DNA of 64,000 nucleotides from Bowmanella yangjiangensis (GCF_017255015.1 NZ_JAFKCS010000008.1:1-64000), one strand, 5' to 3'; shown: positions 16,283 to 25,888, counted from the stretch's first letter. The notes: a model not told the origin generated them from the letters alone. Numbers and translations: made by a program.

Positions 16283-18653
16283 TTACCAATGCCAGTCTGA
16301 AACTCGGTCCCTTGGCCTTTCGCCCATTGCTTTCATAGCCCTTACTGGCCACACCATAACGACTTGAGCCTTGCAGCTGCTCTGGTTGATTCTGATAATG
16401 CACCTTAACAATACCACTCTGTCCGTCCTCTAATACCCCCGCATGTACCGCAGCGACCGCCACATCACTGCCGAACAGATAAACATCAGTACCGTACAGA
16501 GCACCGCGGGTTCTGCCGGTAAGATACAGATAAGCACTTTGTCCGGCTTCAGGTTTGGACGGTGGGTATTCGGACGCCCCCAGCGCATACGCCTCAATCA
16601 GCAATGCCTGGTCTGCAGGAATCGACACTTTGTCTGCTGTAGTCCGCAGGGTCAGGTAAGTACCGCTGCTGTTGGACAGCACCGGCCCCTTGAGAACCAC
16701 CCCGGTTTCAGACCAGTCTGCAAACAGCGCAAAATCCATACTGCTATGTCCTTTGAAGTCATGCACGCTGTGCAACCGAAGCATATGCTGGCCTTGCTCA
16801 GTCACCAGTTGCCCGGAAAGATGAGCAGGATGGCGCACCGCATTGAGCCTGGCACCAAAAATCGCACCGCTGAGCTTATCGGTGGCTGGATCCAGGGTCA
16901 GCCTTACATAGGTCTGCTCGGTTCTGGGTCGGTCGTCGGTAGTCAGAATAAAATCCTGCCCGCTTAACACCGCAATCAGTTGCCGCTTCTGTTCTGCCAG
17001 CAGATGTTCATCCACAGGCGCAAGCAGCACCTCGCCGCTGCTGAGATTCAACTTCACCCGGCCAGATAACCTCATAGGCTCGTCAGCCTGCAGCAGCTCC
17101 AGTTGCCAGTCCTGGCGGCCGAATTTGCGCAAATTCATCGTACTACCCTGCACCTTGGTAGCATGCAACAATAACTGTGGTGAAAAAGAGCCGGGCTTAA
17201 TACTGCCCTGCAGCTCTACACTGACCTCTTCGAACTGCAGCTTTGCCATACCGCTAAGACTACCGTCAGACTGGCGATGAAGTGATAGCCATAGGGGCAT
17301 GGCCTCATCACGCATAGTCAGAAGTCCGCTAAACTGCTGCGGCTGACTGAGCGTTTTGTCCAGATAAGCCTGCATCTTTGCTTTGTCAGCGCTGAGCTGT
17401 TCTTCGTTCCAGGTTTGGTCTATACGCAAATCGCTGGCAGCACTTTTGCCCTCCAGCACCGAATTACCAAAATACCAGGTGCCCGATAACCCCTTGTCGC
17501 TTACAGAGAGGCGCCAGTGGTTATTGTTGTCCATATGCAGTTGAACAATGGCTACCTTGTCATCACCTTTGCTCAGCACGTCAATCTCTGAGCGCACTTT
17601 GGACGAGAAGTTATCCTGCCCGAACACCGCGGTGCCTATATAGGCGGACTGCTGTCCCATACGCTCCAGGATGATACTTACGGGCACTAACTGTCCCTGG
17701 GCGGTACGCAGCGCACTGCCTTTAAGGACAGTGCGAACACCCAATGCATCAGTGACCATAGCGATGGCCCGGCGTTTCTGCTCAACCACTTCCTCCACCC
17801 TGGCCAGTATGGCCTGCGCGGTTAACTTGTCCTTTTCCAGCACAACAGCCAATGCATCATTGCCTTCCTCCAATGCTCCGGCAAGCTGCAGTGGATCGCC
17901 ACCGGCAATCAGCCTTAAGTGGCCCCGCATGCGCCTGGCCTGACTATTTGTGTCGACCCGCCCGGTAAGCTGAAAATCCAGGTTGGCACTATTATCCATG
18001 GCCACAAGCAGTTGTCCGCGCACATCAAATACTTGTGGATCATCGCCGGCAATATCGGTCACCGCGGTACCACTAAAAGTTCTGCCATCGGTGAGCTTTA
18101 CATTCAAAAGTATAGGAGGCAGTGGCACCTTGCTGTCTGAAGATTTCAGCAGCAGATGTTCGCGACTCAGACTTTGCCCCAGCGCTACCAGGATTTGTTC
18201 ACGCTCCAGGGCCAGTTGCTGTAAATAGGTCTGCCGCTCGGCCAGCAATGCCGGACCTGAGTCCACCTTCCGGAAACGCTGGCTGCTCTGTCCGCCGAGC
18301 TGCTCGCTCAATTCCAGCCACTCATCATCCACTATAGCCTGCAGCACTGAGGTTCTGCCCCCCAAACCAATCAGACTCAACCGCCCCCCCTCTAGCAGTT
18401 GATATTGCATGGTCATAGCCTGGCCATTCATATTGGTAAAACCCTGCACCACCAACACTGAACCATTGGATAGAAATTCCAGGCTGCCGAACTGCCCATC
18501 GCTGACCGCCATCCACGCACCTTCCAGTTCATCCCGGTCTTCCACGGGATGTCCCTGCAGAGGTTTGGACAGATCACCGGCCAATTGTGAAGACGACGAC
18601 TCCGCACCACATCCCCATAAGCACAGCAGCATCAATAGATTCAAGTATTTCAT
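16272..18653 (-). CDS. Large lipoprotein with a C-terminal LCCL domain
   Basis: 793 residues. The N-terminus MKYLNLLMLLCLWGCG gives a lipobox with Cys15. Residues about 40-130 look like a small beta domain (ELEGAWMAVSDGQFGSLEF...). The long middle alternates beta strands and short charged helices (EEVVEQKRRAIAMV, EQLSADKAKMQAYL) and is not recognised. The last about 85 residues match an LCCL domain: GALYGTDVYLFGSDVAVAAV, HAGVLEDGQSGIVKV, SSRYGVASKGY, PSFRL; the usual first cysteine region is replaced, so it lacks the family's disulfide. AGGAAG precedes the ATG. It is divergent from the winged-helix/kinase gene, with 152 bases between start codons, suggesting shared control. Confidence 0.8.
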   Translation of the reverse strand: MKYLNLLMLLCLWGCGAESSSSQLAGDLSKPLQGHPVEDRDELEGAWMAVSDGQFGSLEFLSNGSVLVVQGFTNMNGQAMTMQYQLLEGGRLSLIGLGGRTSVLQAIVDDEWLELSEQLGGQSSQRFRKVDSGPALLAERQTYLQQLALEREQILVALGQSLSREHLLLKSSDSKVPLPPILLNVKLTDGRTFSGTAVTDIAGDDPQVFDVRGQLLVAMDNSANLDFQLTGRVDTNSQARRMRGHLRLIAGGDPLQLAGALEEGNDALAVVLEKDKLTAQAILARVEEVVEQKRRAIAMVTDALGVRTVLKGSALRTAQGQLVPVSIILERMGQQSAYIGTAVFGQDNFSSKVRSEIDVLSKGDDKVAIVQLHMDNNNHWRLSVSDKGLSGTWYFGNSVLEGKSAASDLRIDQTWNEEQLSADKAKMQAYLDKTLSQPQQFSGLLTMRDEAMPLWLSLHRQSDGSLSGMAKLQFEEVSVELQGSIKPGSFSPQLLLHATKVQGSTMNLRKFGRQDWQLELLQADEPMRLSGRVKLNLSSGEVLLAPVDEHLLAEQKRQLIAVLSGQDFILTTDDRPRTEQTYVRLTLDPATDKLSGAIFGARLNAVRHPAHLSGQLVTEQGQHMLRLHSVHDFKGHSSMDFALFADWSETGVVLKGPVLSNSSGTYLTLRTTADKVSIPADQALLIEAYALGASEYPPSKPEAGQSAYLYLTGRTRGALYGTDVYLFGSDVAVAAVHAGVLEDGQSGIVKVHYQNQPEQLQGSSRYGVASKGYESNGRKAKGPSFRLALVKRY

Positions 18654-18805
18654 GACAATCTTCCTGTTGGTTGACTGCTTTGCAGTGTCACCGCGCCATT
18701 GTCAATTTGTCCTCACGGTGATTTCACGAATTTTTCACGGCATAAAACTGTCTACTTTTTCAACTGTTTGGGTATAGTGTTTGAAAAATCTGTGGGAGTT
18801 TGGCC

Positions 18806-21508
18806 ATGGTTACTTCAACTCAGGATATACGCTTTCGCTACAGTTTTGGCACAGCCTGCTTTGACAGCGCGGCCATGACCCTGGAGGTTGCCGGCCAAGC
18901 CGCAGAGCTGGAACCCAAACCGCTGGAACTGCTGGGGGTTTTGCTGACCCACAACAACGAGGTAATGACCAAGGAAGAGCTGTTAGAAAGGGTATGGCCA
19001 GGTCGGGTAACGGTTGAACATGTGCTGGCCAATGCTGTCGCCAAGCTTCGTAAGGCGCTGGGAAAGGACAACAGTGAGTATATCCAGACTCAGCCCAAAA
19101 TAGGCTACCGGTTTGTCGGTGTGCTGCAGTGCGAAGCGATAAGCACAGGAACAACTACCCAGCTTGACCTGCATGTAGGGCAGAGCGTACCGCAACGCCG
19201 TCATTTTCACTTTCAAAGGCAACTGGCCGCTAACCGGCATAGTGAAGTCTGGTTAGCAGCTCACCACAAAACCCACGAACTTAGGGTGTACAAGTTCAGT
19301 CCCGACGGGGGAAATCTGAGTATCCTTAAACGTGAAATGACCCTAGCCCGTCTGTTACAGCAGAATTTGGGCGACAGACCCGATCTGTGCAGGTTGCTGG
19401 ACTGGAACTTTGAGCAACCACCTTTTTTTCTGGAATATCAATACGGCGGGGAAGATCTCCTGCACTGGTCAGAGCAACATAACCGGCTGGCCAGTCTGTC
19501 ATCCGAGCAGCGTTTAACCCTCGCCCTGCAACTGACCGATGCCTTAGCGGCAGCTCATCAAAGTGCCATATTACACAAGGACCTGAAACCCGCCAATATA
19601 CTGGTGGCACCTGACAGCAAGGGCTTCTGGCAAATCAAGCTGACAGACTTTGGCGTCGGCAGCTTGCTAGATCCCCGCCAACTTGAAGCCCTGTCGATCA
19701 CTGTGCATCCCGACCACAATGTCGGTCATCAAGACAGTAGTTCAGGTACCCCCCTGTATCTGGCACCGGAAGTGCTGCGCGGTGAAATGCCCACCATACA
19801 AAGCGATATCTATGCGCTTGGCGTATTGATTTATCAGCTACTCAGTGGCGATATACGTAAACCTCTGACCAGCAACTGGCAGGAGAACATTGACGATCCG
19901 CTATTATGTGAAGATATTGCGCTGGCCTGTCACAGTAATCCTCAGCAACGTATTCATTCAGCCGCCGCCCTGGCAGAACGTATGAGAAATCTGCGCCATC
20001 GGCATAATGAGCAGGCTATGCAGGAAAGGCAGCAACAGCTGATGGCGCAGAATCAGCAGAAACTGCAAAAGTTGCGTGCCGCACGTCCCTGGCTGCTGGC
20101 AACGCTAGTGGCATTAGTATTAGGCCTAACCAGCAGTTTAATCTTGTATCGTCAGGCTTGGCAGGCAGCCGAGCAGGCCAGATTGCAGACTGACAAAACC
20201 CAGGCTATCAGCGACTTTTTAACCGATTTGTTGAAAAATGCCGATCCGCACAATCCTGGCGGCAGCGGTAACGTGACAGTACGCCAGGCGCTGGACCGGG
20301 CCACCGATGCAATTCCTGTACATTTTAAAGACCAGCCGCTCCTGGCAATGCTTGTGCATCAAACCGCCGCCCACCTCTACACCAGTCTGGCCGATTATCA
20401 TGCCGCTGCCAGACAGGGGCGTCGCCAGGTAGAATTATTGGCGCAACATCTGGCACCCGATGCCAGCGAGTTATTGCTGGCCCGTTATCAATTGGCTGAA
20501 ATACTGGTCAATGCCTCAGAATATGACGAAGCGCGGCAACAACTCGAACTGGCCGATGCCAACAGCAAACAGCAACTGCAGCAAAATGCCAGCCTGGATT
20601 ATCAAGCGTCCCGCGCACACGCCCGCTACCATTTGCTTAAAGCGCAAATTGAGGATGCCGCCAGTTGGTTGCAGCGCGCCCTGCTGCGCATCGACCCAGC
20701 CGATCCCATGCAACAAATTGCGGCCTTTCGGCTGAACATGGACCTTGCTCAGTGTTACAGCCGCCTGGGTCAGTACCAACAAGCCATCGACCTGTTGCTT
20801 GAATTGCATTCAAGCCGCTATCAAAAATTGAACATTAGTGATGCCAACCGCGCTAGCGCCAAACTCTATTTGGGCGCGGCTTATCTTTACAGCGGCCACT
20901 ACTCAGAGGCAGAAAGCACTTTACAACAATCGATTGCTGAACTGATTGAAGTGTTCGGTTCAGCGTCACCCCAGGTGCTGGAAGCCAAAGGCTCGCTGGG
21001 TAACCTGTATGCTACTTCAGGACGCTGGGCCGAAGCCCTGCCACTGGTGAGAACAGTCAGAGACCAAACTTGCCGACTTCAGGGAGAGAACCACCTGAGC
21101 TGTATGATGCAAAGCGGCAATGAAGGGGTTATCTTGCTTGAACTTCAAGAACCGGCAGCGGCGGTGGCCAAGCTTGAACCGGCCATGCACGCCTTCGCCG
21201 AGCGTCTGGGACAGGACTCCCCTGGTGTACAGGTACTTGGCTATTACCTGGCCTGCGCGTATCTGGAACAAGCACAATATCAGTTGGCCGCACCGCTTAT
21301 TCAGATACTCGACCCGGCCAGGCTGACTTCGGGTAGCCCTGGCGAAGGTTGGGATGCCCGGGTAGCAGGCCTGCATGCCAGATTACTGATAGGCCAGGGC
21401 CAGCAACAAGAAGGTAGGAAACAACTACTAACCGCCATAGGCAGGATGGAAGCGTTACAGATGCAGGAGTGGATCATTACCCCATTTAAACGCGCCTTAC
21501 AGCCATAG
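18806..21508 (+). CDS. Winged-helix DNA-binding / Ser-Thr protein kinase / TPR fusion protein
   Basis: 900 residues from ATG 18806 (GGGAG 7 bases upstream; a TTG at 18800 is too close to it). Residues about 10-103 are an OmpR/CadC-type winged helix (LEPKPLELLGVLLTHNNEVM, VEHVLANAVAKLRKAL, IGYRFVG). Residues about 132-400 are a protein kinase: Lys163 in VYKF, HKDLKPANI with Asp259 and Asn264, TDFG with Asp281, and YLAPE at 319-322. The glycine-rich loop is degenerate (LAANRHSEVWLA, no GxGxxG). A charged coiled helix, one membrane helix (about 428-448) and a TPR-like region (450-900) follow. The DNA-binding and kinase parts would be cytoplasmic, the TPR part periplasmic. A possible -10 (TATAGT) lies at 18773-18778. 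It ends 2 bases before the convergent msrB stop. Confidence 0.9.
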   Translation: MVTSTQDIRFRYSFGTACFDSAAMTLEVAGQAAELEPKPLELLGVLLTHNNEVMTKEELLERVWPGRVTVEHVLANAVAKLRKALGKDNSEYIQTQPKIGYRFVGVLQCEAISTGTTTQLDLHVGQSVPQRRHFHFQRQLAANRHSEVWLAAHHKTHELRVYKFSPDGGNLSILKREMTLARLLQQNLGDRPDLCRLLDWNFEQPPFFLEYQYGGEDLLHWSEQHNRLASLSSEQRLTLALQLTDALAAAHQSAILHKDLKPANILVAPDSKGFWQIKLTDFGVGSLLDPRQLEALSITVHPDHNVGHQDSSSGTPLYLAPEVLRGEMPTIQSDIYALGVLIYQLLSGDIRKPLTSNWQENIDDPLLCEDIALACHSNPQQRIHSAAALAERMRNLRHRHNEQAMQERQQQLMAQNQQKLQKLRAARPWLLATLVALVLGLTSSLILYRQAWQAAEQARLQTDKTQAISDFLTDLLKNADPHNPGGSGNVTVRQALDRATDAIPVHFKDQPLLAMLVHQTAAHLYTSLADYHAAARQGRRQVELLAQHLAPDASELLLARYQLAEILVNASEYDEARQQLELADANSKQQLQQNASLDYQASRAHARYHLLKAQIEDAASWLQRALLRIDPADPMQQIAAFRLNMDLAQCYSRLGQYQQAIDLLLELHSSRYQKLNISDANRASAKLYLGAAYLYSGHYSEAESTLQQSIAELIEVFGSASPQVLEAKGSLGNLYATSGRWAEALPLVRTVRDQTCRLQGENHLSCMMQSGNEGVILLELQEPAAAVAKLEPAMHAFAERLGQDSPGVQVLGYYLACAYLEQAQYQLAAPLIQILDPARLTSGSPGEGWDARVAGLHARLLIGQGQQQEGRKQLLTAIGRMEALQMQEWIITPFKRALQP

Positions 21509-21510
21509 AT

Positions 21511-21951
21511 TCAGAGCTTCTTCAAGGCCACGGCATTAATACAGTAGCGCAGGCCACTGGGGGGTGGTCCATCTGGGAAGACATGACCAAGATGGGCATC
21601 ACAGACATTGCATAAGGTTTCAATGCGCCGCATACCATGAGACTCATCCATGACATAGGCAACAGAATCAATGTTGGCGGGTTGAGTGAATGACGGCCAG
21701 CCGCTGTGACTATCAAACTTATGATCCGCATCGAACAACAAAGTATTGCAGCACGCACAGGTATAGCAGCCGGGTTCAAATCTGGCACACATGGCAGAGC
21801 TGAATGGTCTCTCCGTACCATGCTGGCGGGTCACCCTGAACACCTCTTCATCCAGCAATTCCTGCCACTCCTGCTCAGATTTTTGAATCTTGTGCGAGGG
21901 TTTAGGATTGCCCTGAATCGCGAAATTAATCACATCTGCCCAGTTCAACAT
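21511..21951 (-). CDS. msrB: Peptide-methionine (R)-S-oxide reductase MsrB
   Basis: 146 residues. It reduces the R form of methionine sulfoxide in proteins. The family's GWPSF (84-88), HLGHVFPDGP (120-129) and RYCIN are present; Cys137 is the catalytic cysteine. Zinc ligands are two CxxC pairs, Cys65/Cys68 and Cys114/Cys117. An N-terminal extension of about 20 residues (MLNWADVINFAIQGNPKPSH) precedes the usual start of the domain but has no signal-peptide character, so the enzyme is cytoplasmic. GGAAAG lies upstream of the ATG. It is monocistronic and convergent with the kinase fusion gene. Confidence 0.96.
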   Translation of the reverse strand: MLNWADVINFAIQGNPKPSHKIQKSEQEWQELLDEEVFRVTRQHGTERPFSSAMCARFEPGCYTCACCNTLLFDADHKFDSHSGWPSFTQPANIDSVAYVMDESHGMRRIETLCNVCDAHLGHVFPDGPPPSGLRYCINAVALKKL

Positions 21952-22092
21952 GATGACTTTCCTTCTTGGCAGCCTGTTCGCCGCCGCTTACATGCCTGAC
22001 TAACCTCAGTATGCATCAAGACAGCGGCACAAACACAAAACTTTCAAATCTCTGCGGGTGTCATCCATGACAACCCACTTTTAATTAGCAAG

Positions 22093-24975
22093 TTATGGTG
22101 TTTCCACCTGCCGCTCGCTGACTTTATCCAGCAGGTACAAAATGGATTGATAGGGAATGCCGCTATGCTGACTCAAACCTATTTCACAAGTGCGGCTATT
22201 AGATACGCCCTGATGACAACCGCTCGGAATTTGCTGTTTCAAGCCTTTAAGTGCACTGGCATTGAGCTCTGGGGTAAAAAAGCCTTTATCCCCGGCAAAA
22301 CCACAACATTGAATATCTTTGGGGATCACCACGTCTTCGGCGCAGGCTCTGGCCAGCTCCACCAATTGCTGCTCAGCATGCAAGCGCTTGCTGGAACAGG
22401 TGACATGCAGCATCACAGGTTGCTGCTGTTTGCGGATGTGTAAGTTTGGCAGCACATACTGATGCAGGAACTGGGCGGTCTCCTGCACATTCAAACCGTC
22501 CTGACTAAACTGCAATGCGCAAGGCGAAGCATCAACGACTATGGGTAATTCCTGCTCTTTTGCCAGTTGTAACAGTGCCTCGGCACTTTGCTGACGCTTT
22601 TGCTTAGCGAGTGCTTGATGTCCTTTGCTGTCCCAAGGCATTCCGCAGCAAAGCTGTTGCAGATTATCCGGGATCAGCACCCTGTAGCCAGCTTTGGCCA
22701 GCACACTGGCCATTACCTCAGGTAAAGGTCGGCGATCCTCTGCGTGACTGTCAGCGTCAAACATACGATTGGCGCAGGTAGGAAAATACACTACCGCCCG
22801 GGCGTCAGGGTGTTGCGGGATATCGCTGCCTTTTGCTCCCCCCGGCCAAGCTGGATACCAGGTGGGTACCGCGCCTGCGGTCACTTTGTTCAGACCGCGG
22901 AATAAAGCCGCGGTGGCCGAATCGCCCAGCACATTATGGGTAACCTTGCTGGCGTTAAGTGCAAAACGCGCCACCACGCCCGCCGCAGCAAAATGCTCGG
23001 CTGCCATCCCCGCCAGCCATTTTCCTGTTGGCTGCTCGGCACGTAACGACTTAATAAAGTCGCCGGTGTTGATGCCAACCGGGCAGCGCATGGCGCACAA
23101 ACCGGTGGCCGCGCAGGTATCAACGGCCAGATACTGATAAGCCTCTTTCAGTTGGGCTTTTTCGACACCTGTTAATGCACTGTCACCATCCTGGATCTGC
23201 CGGTGCAAGGCAATTCGCTGACGTGGTGTCAGGCTCAATTCTCGAGATGGGCAGACCGCTTCACAAAAACCGCACTCGATACATTTATCCAGCTCAGTAT
23301 CCACCGACGGGATGGGCTTCAAGTCCTTCAAATGGGCGTTAACATCATGATTAATGATAACCCCCGGATTCAATACGCCAGATGGGTCGAACAAGGCCTT
23401 AATATCTTGCATCAATCGGTAAGCATCTTCGCCCCACTCTAACTTTACAAAGGGGGCCATATTGCGTCCGGTGCCATGTTCGGCTTTAAGTGAGCCACCA
23501 AACTCCACCGCAACCAGCTCACCTACCGCTTGCATAAACTCACCATAACGCTGCACTTCTGACGGCTGATTGAAGGATTGGGTGAAGACAAAATGCAGAT
23601 TTCCTTCCAGCGCATGACCGAAAATAATGGCTTCCTGATAGTCAAAACGCACCAACAGGGCTTGAAGCTTCTCAACCCCTTCTGCTAACTGCGTTACCGG
23701 AAAGGCTACATCCTCGATAATCACCGTAGTGCCAGCCGGGCGCACCGCACCCACGGCCGGGAAGGTTCCCTTACGAATGGCCCACAGCGCCTGGTTGCGG
23801 GCAGGCTCCTGACTGAATGGCACTTGCGCGAGCATGGATGAGTCAAATCCCGCCAAAATGCCTGACACCGCTTGCAAATGAGCGGTGAGCATAGCTTCAT
23901 CCTCACCAGCAACTTCAATCAACAGCGCCGCGGCGTTGTCTTTAAGCGCTACCATGCCAGCTGGCATGGCGGGTTTTTCAGCTACACTGCGTAGCGCTCT
24001 GGCATCCATCAGCTCCACCGCGCTAACCGGTGCCGATGCCATTAATTGCACGGCTTCACAGCAGGCGCGGATATCGGCGAAAACAAACAGGCCTGTGGCC
24101 CGAAACGCCTCATCAACCACTGTGTGATAGGTAATGTCAGCAATAAATCCCAGTGTCCCCTCAGAACCAATCATCAAGTGTTTGAGGATCTCTAGAGGTT
24201 GGTCAAAGTCCAGCAACGCATTAATGCCATAGCCCGTGGTATTTTTAAGTCGGTACTTGTGCCGGATCTTTTCACTCAGCACGGGATTGCTTTTTACTTT
24301 TTGCGCCAGTTCAGACAAACCATCAAGCAGCTGTGGGCGCTTAGCCACAAAGGCCTGCACGCTGGTGGAATCGGCAGTATCCAGGCGGCTACCATCGGCC
24401 AGCACCACATGAATATCAGCCACCGTGTGGTAACTGTTCTGCTTGACCCCACAACACATACCCGAGGCATTGTTGGCGGCAATCCCGCCAATTTTACAAC
24501 TATCGATAGAGGCAGGATCCGGCCCTATCTTACGCCCTAGCGGCTTCAGCAGTTGGTTGGCATGCGCACCAATCACCCCAGGTTGCAGCCAGATTTTCTT
24601 ACCCTCGTCCAACACTTTGGCTCCGCGCCAATGCTCAGACAGCAAAACCAATACCGAATCGGTTACCGCCTGGCCTGACAAGCTGGTGCCGGCGGCACGA
24701 AAGGTCAGAGCAACTTTGTGGGTATTGGCACAGGCAACCAAACGGGTCAGTTGCTCGAGCGTATCGATGTTCACCACCAGTTTGGGAATAAGCCGATAAA
24801 AACTGGCATCACCGGCATATGCCAGTCGTCGGGGCAAATCGGAATACATATTGGCCGCGGCCAAGAAGGTCTGTATTTCATCCACAAAACGTTGAAAGTC
24901 AGCCTTATTTACCGGGTCTTGCTGCATCATCTGTCCCATTTTGGTTTGCGAGTTGTGAAAATTATTCGTATTCAT
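22093..24975 (-). CDS. FAD/Fe-S D-lactate dehydrogenase (Dld-II-like)
   Basis: 960 residues. It should oxidise D-lactate (or a related D-2-hydroxy acid) to pyruvate and pass electrons to the quinone pool. The N-terminal half is an FAD-binding oxidase (FRAAGTSLSGQAVTDSVLV, IGGIAANNASGMCCG, GSEGTLGF) with the GlcD-type cap (VEFGGSLKAEHGTGRNMAPF). Two 4Fe-4S motifs follow (CIECGFCEAVCP and CAATGLCAMRCPVG), then two CCG domains (LCCGMPWDSKG and CCGFAGDKGF). Length and order match the Dld-II group of shewanellas and alteromonads. It is divergent from the MurR-like regulator only 48 bases away, and MurQ in the same cluster releases D-lactate, which fits. The exact start is uncertain; ATGs at 24939 and 24930 are alternatives. 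Confidence 0.9.
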   Translation of the reverse strand: MNTNNFHNSQTKMGQMMQQDPVNKADFQRFVDEIQTFLAAANMYSDLPRRLAYAGDASFYRLIPKLVVNIDTLEQLTRLVACANTHKVALTFRAAGTSLSGQAVTDSVLVLLSEHWRGAKVLDEGKKIWLQPGVIGAHANQLLKPLGRKIGPDPASIDSCKIGGIAANNASGMCCGVKQNSYHTVADIHVVLADGSRLDTADSTSVQAFVAKRPQLLDGLSELAQKVKSNPVLSEKIRHKYRLKNTTGYGINALLDFDQPLEILKHLMIGSEGTLGFIADITYHTVVDEAFRATGLFVFADIRACCEAVQLMASAPVSAVELMDARALRSVAEKPAMPAGMVALKDNAAALLIEVAGEDEAMLTAHLQAVSGILAGFDSSMLAQVPFSQEPARNQALWAIRKGTFPAVGAVRPAGTTVIIEDVAFPVTQLAEGVEKLQALLVRFDYQEAIIFGHALEGNLHFVFTQSFNQPSEVQRYGEFMQAVGELVAVEFGGSLKAEHGTGRNMAPFVKLEWGEDAYRLMQDIKALFDPSGVLNPGVIINHDVNAHLKDLKPIPSVDTELDKCIECGFCEAVCPSRELSLTPRQRIALHRQIQDGDSALTGVEKAQLKEAYQYLAVDTCAATGLCAMRCPVGINTGDFIKSLRAEQPTGKWLAGMAAEHFAAAGVVARFALNASKVTHNVLGDSATAALFRGLNKVTAGAVPTWYPAWPGGAKGSDIPQHPDARAVVYFPTCANRMFDADSHAEDRRPLPEVMASVLAKAGYRVLIPDNLQQLCCGMPWDSKGHQALAKQKRQQSAEALLQLAKEQELPIVVDASPCALQFSQDGLNVQETAQFLHQYVLPNLHIRKQQQPVMLHVTCSSKRLHAEQQLVELARACAEDVVIPKDIQCCGFAGDKGFFTPELNASALKGLKQQIPSGCHQGVSNSRTCEIGLSQHSGIPYQSILYLLDKVSERQVETP

Positions 24976-25023
24976 TTAATATGTGTCGAATAGCTTATTA
25001 TTGACCTTTCAGAGTGGCGCTTC

Positions 25024-25881
25024 ATGTCAACATTCATAAAAATCAAAGCCATGCGCGACAACCTCTCCACCAGTGAATTGGCCCTGGCGGACTATATCTT
25101 GTCCCATCCAGAGAGCATCCGCGACTTATCCTCGCAGAAGCTGGCTCAGCAGGCCGGCGTCAGTCAATCCAGTGTGGTGAAATTTACCCAAAAACTCGGC
25201 TATCGCGGCTATCCGGACTTTAAATTTGCCATTAACGACAGTTTGCGCTCCGCTCAGCAAAATGACACGCCCAGACTTCATGGACAGATATCCCTGGATG
25301 ACACCTTTTCTGCTGTCGCAGAAAAATTACTCTCCAGCAAAGTTGCCGTGCTGACCAATACCAAAAGTGTCAATGAGCAATCCACCTACGAGCAAGCTCA
25401 GACCATGCTGCAAAAAGCCAATCGCATACTCATATGCGGCGTGGGCGGTTCAGCGTTAGTCGGCCGGGATTTGTCGTTTAAACTGCAAAAACTCGGTATG
25501 TCAGCCTTCGCGGAAAGCGATAACCATGTGCAAATGGCCAACGTTGCCAACTATACCAATAAGGATCTGCTGTTTGTTATCAGTGAATCGGGGGAAACCC
25601 GTGAAGAAGTTGCCGTCACTGAACTAGCCAAAAAACATGGTGTAACAATTGTCAGCCTCACCGGTTATGGCAACAACAGCATATCCAAACTAGCCGACGT
25701 CAAACTCTACACTGTGTCTGACGAAAACTCGGCGCGTTTATCTTCTATTCTCGCGCGTACGGCGCAAGAGTTTGTGATAGACACCTTGTTTATCCTGCTC
25801 ACCCAGTCTTCCGCAAAGGGTCGGAAGCTACTCGAAGTTTCCAACCAGGCCATACGCGAGTTCCGCACCAGCGGCCGCTAA
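25024..25881 (+). CDS. murR: MurR/RpiR-family transcriptional regulator of the amino-sugar cluster
   Basis: 285 residues. Residues 1-77 are the RpiR helix-turn-helix domain (LATTERALADYIL-like start here as LSTSELALADYILSHPE, then QKLAQQAGVSQSSVVKFTQK). Residues about 105-255 are a SIS sugar-phosphate-binding domain (RILICGVGGSALVGRDLSFK, LLFVISESGETREEV). Such proteins usually repress sugar genes until a phosphosugar binds; MurNAc-6-P is the expected ligand because murQ lies next door, which is inference. The gene is divergent from the D-lactate dehydrogenase and convergent with the namZ-murQ operon. It is not HexR-like in sequence. Confidence 0.85.
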   Translation: MSTFIKIKAMRDNLSTSELALADYILSHPESIRDLSSQKLAQQAGVSQSSVVKFTQKLGYRGYPDFKFAINDSLRSAQQNDTPRLHGQISLDDTFSAVAEKLLSSKVAVLTNTKSVNEQSTYEQAQTMLQKANRILICGVGGSALVGRDLSFKLQKLGMSAFAESDNHVQMANVANYTNKDLLFVISESGETREEVAVTELAKKHGVTIVSLTGYGNNSISKLADVKLYTVSDENSARLSSILARTAQEFVIDTLFILLTQSSAKGRKLLEVSNQAIREFRTSGR

Positions 25882-25888
25882 AGGGTTC

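Noticed and set aside
16443-16967. 174-codon plus-strand ORF
   Set aside because: Antisense to the LCCL lipoprotein gene, no ribosome-binding site and no family features.
25024-25881. HexR identity for the RpiR-type regulator
   Set aside because: The sequence differs from HexR throughout and the neighbours are MurNAc genes, not Entner-Doudoroff genes.
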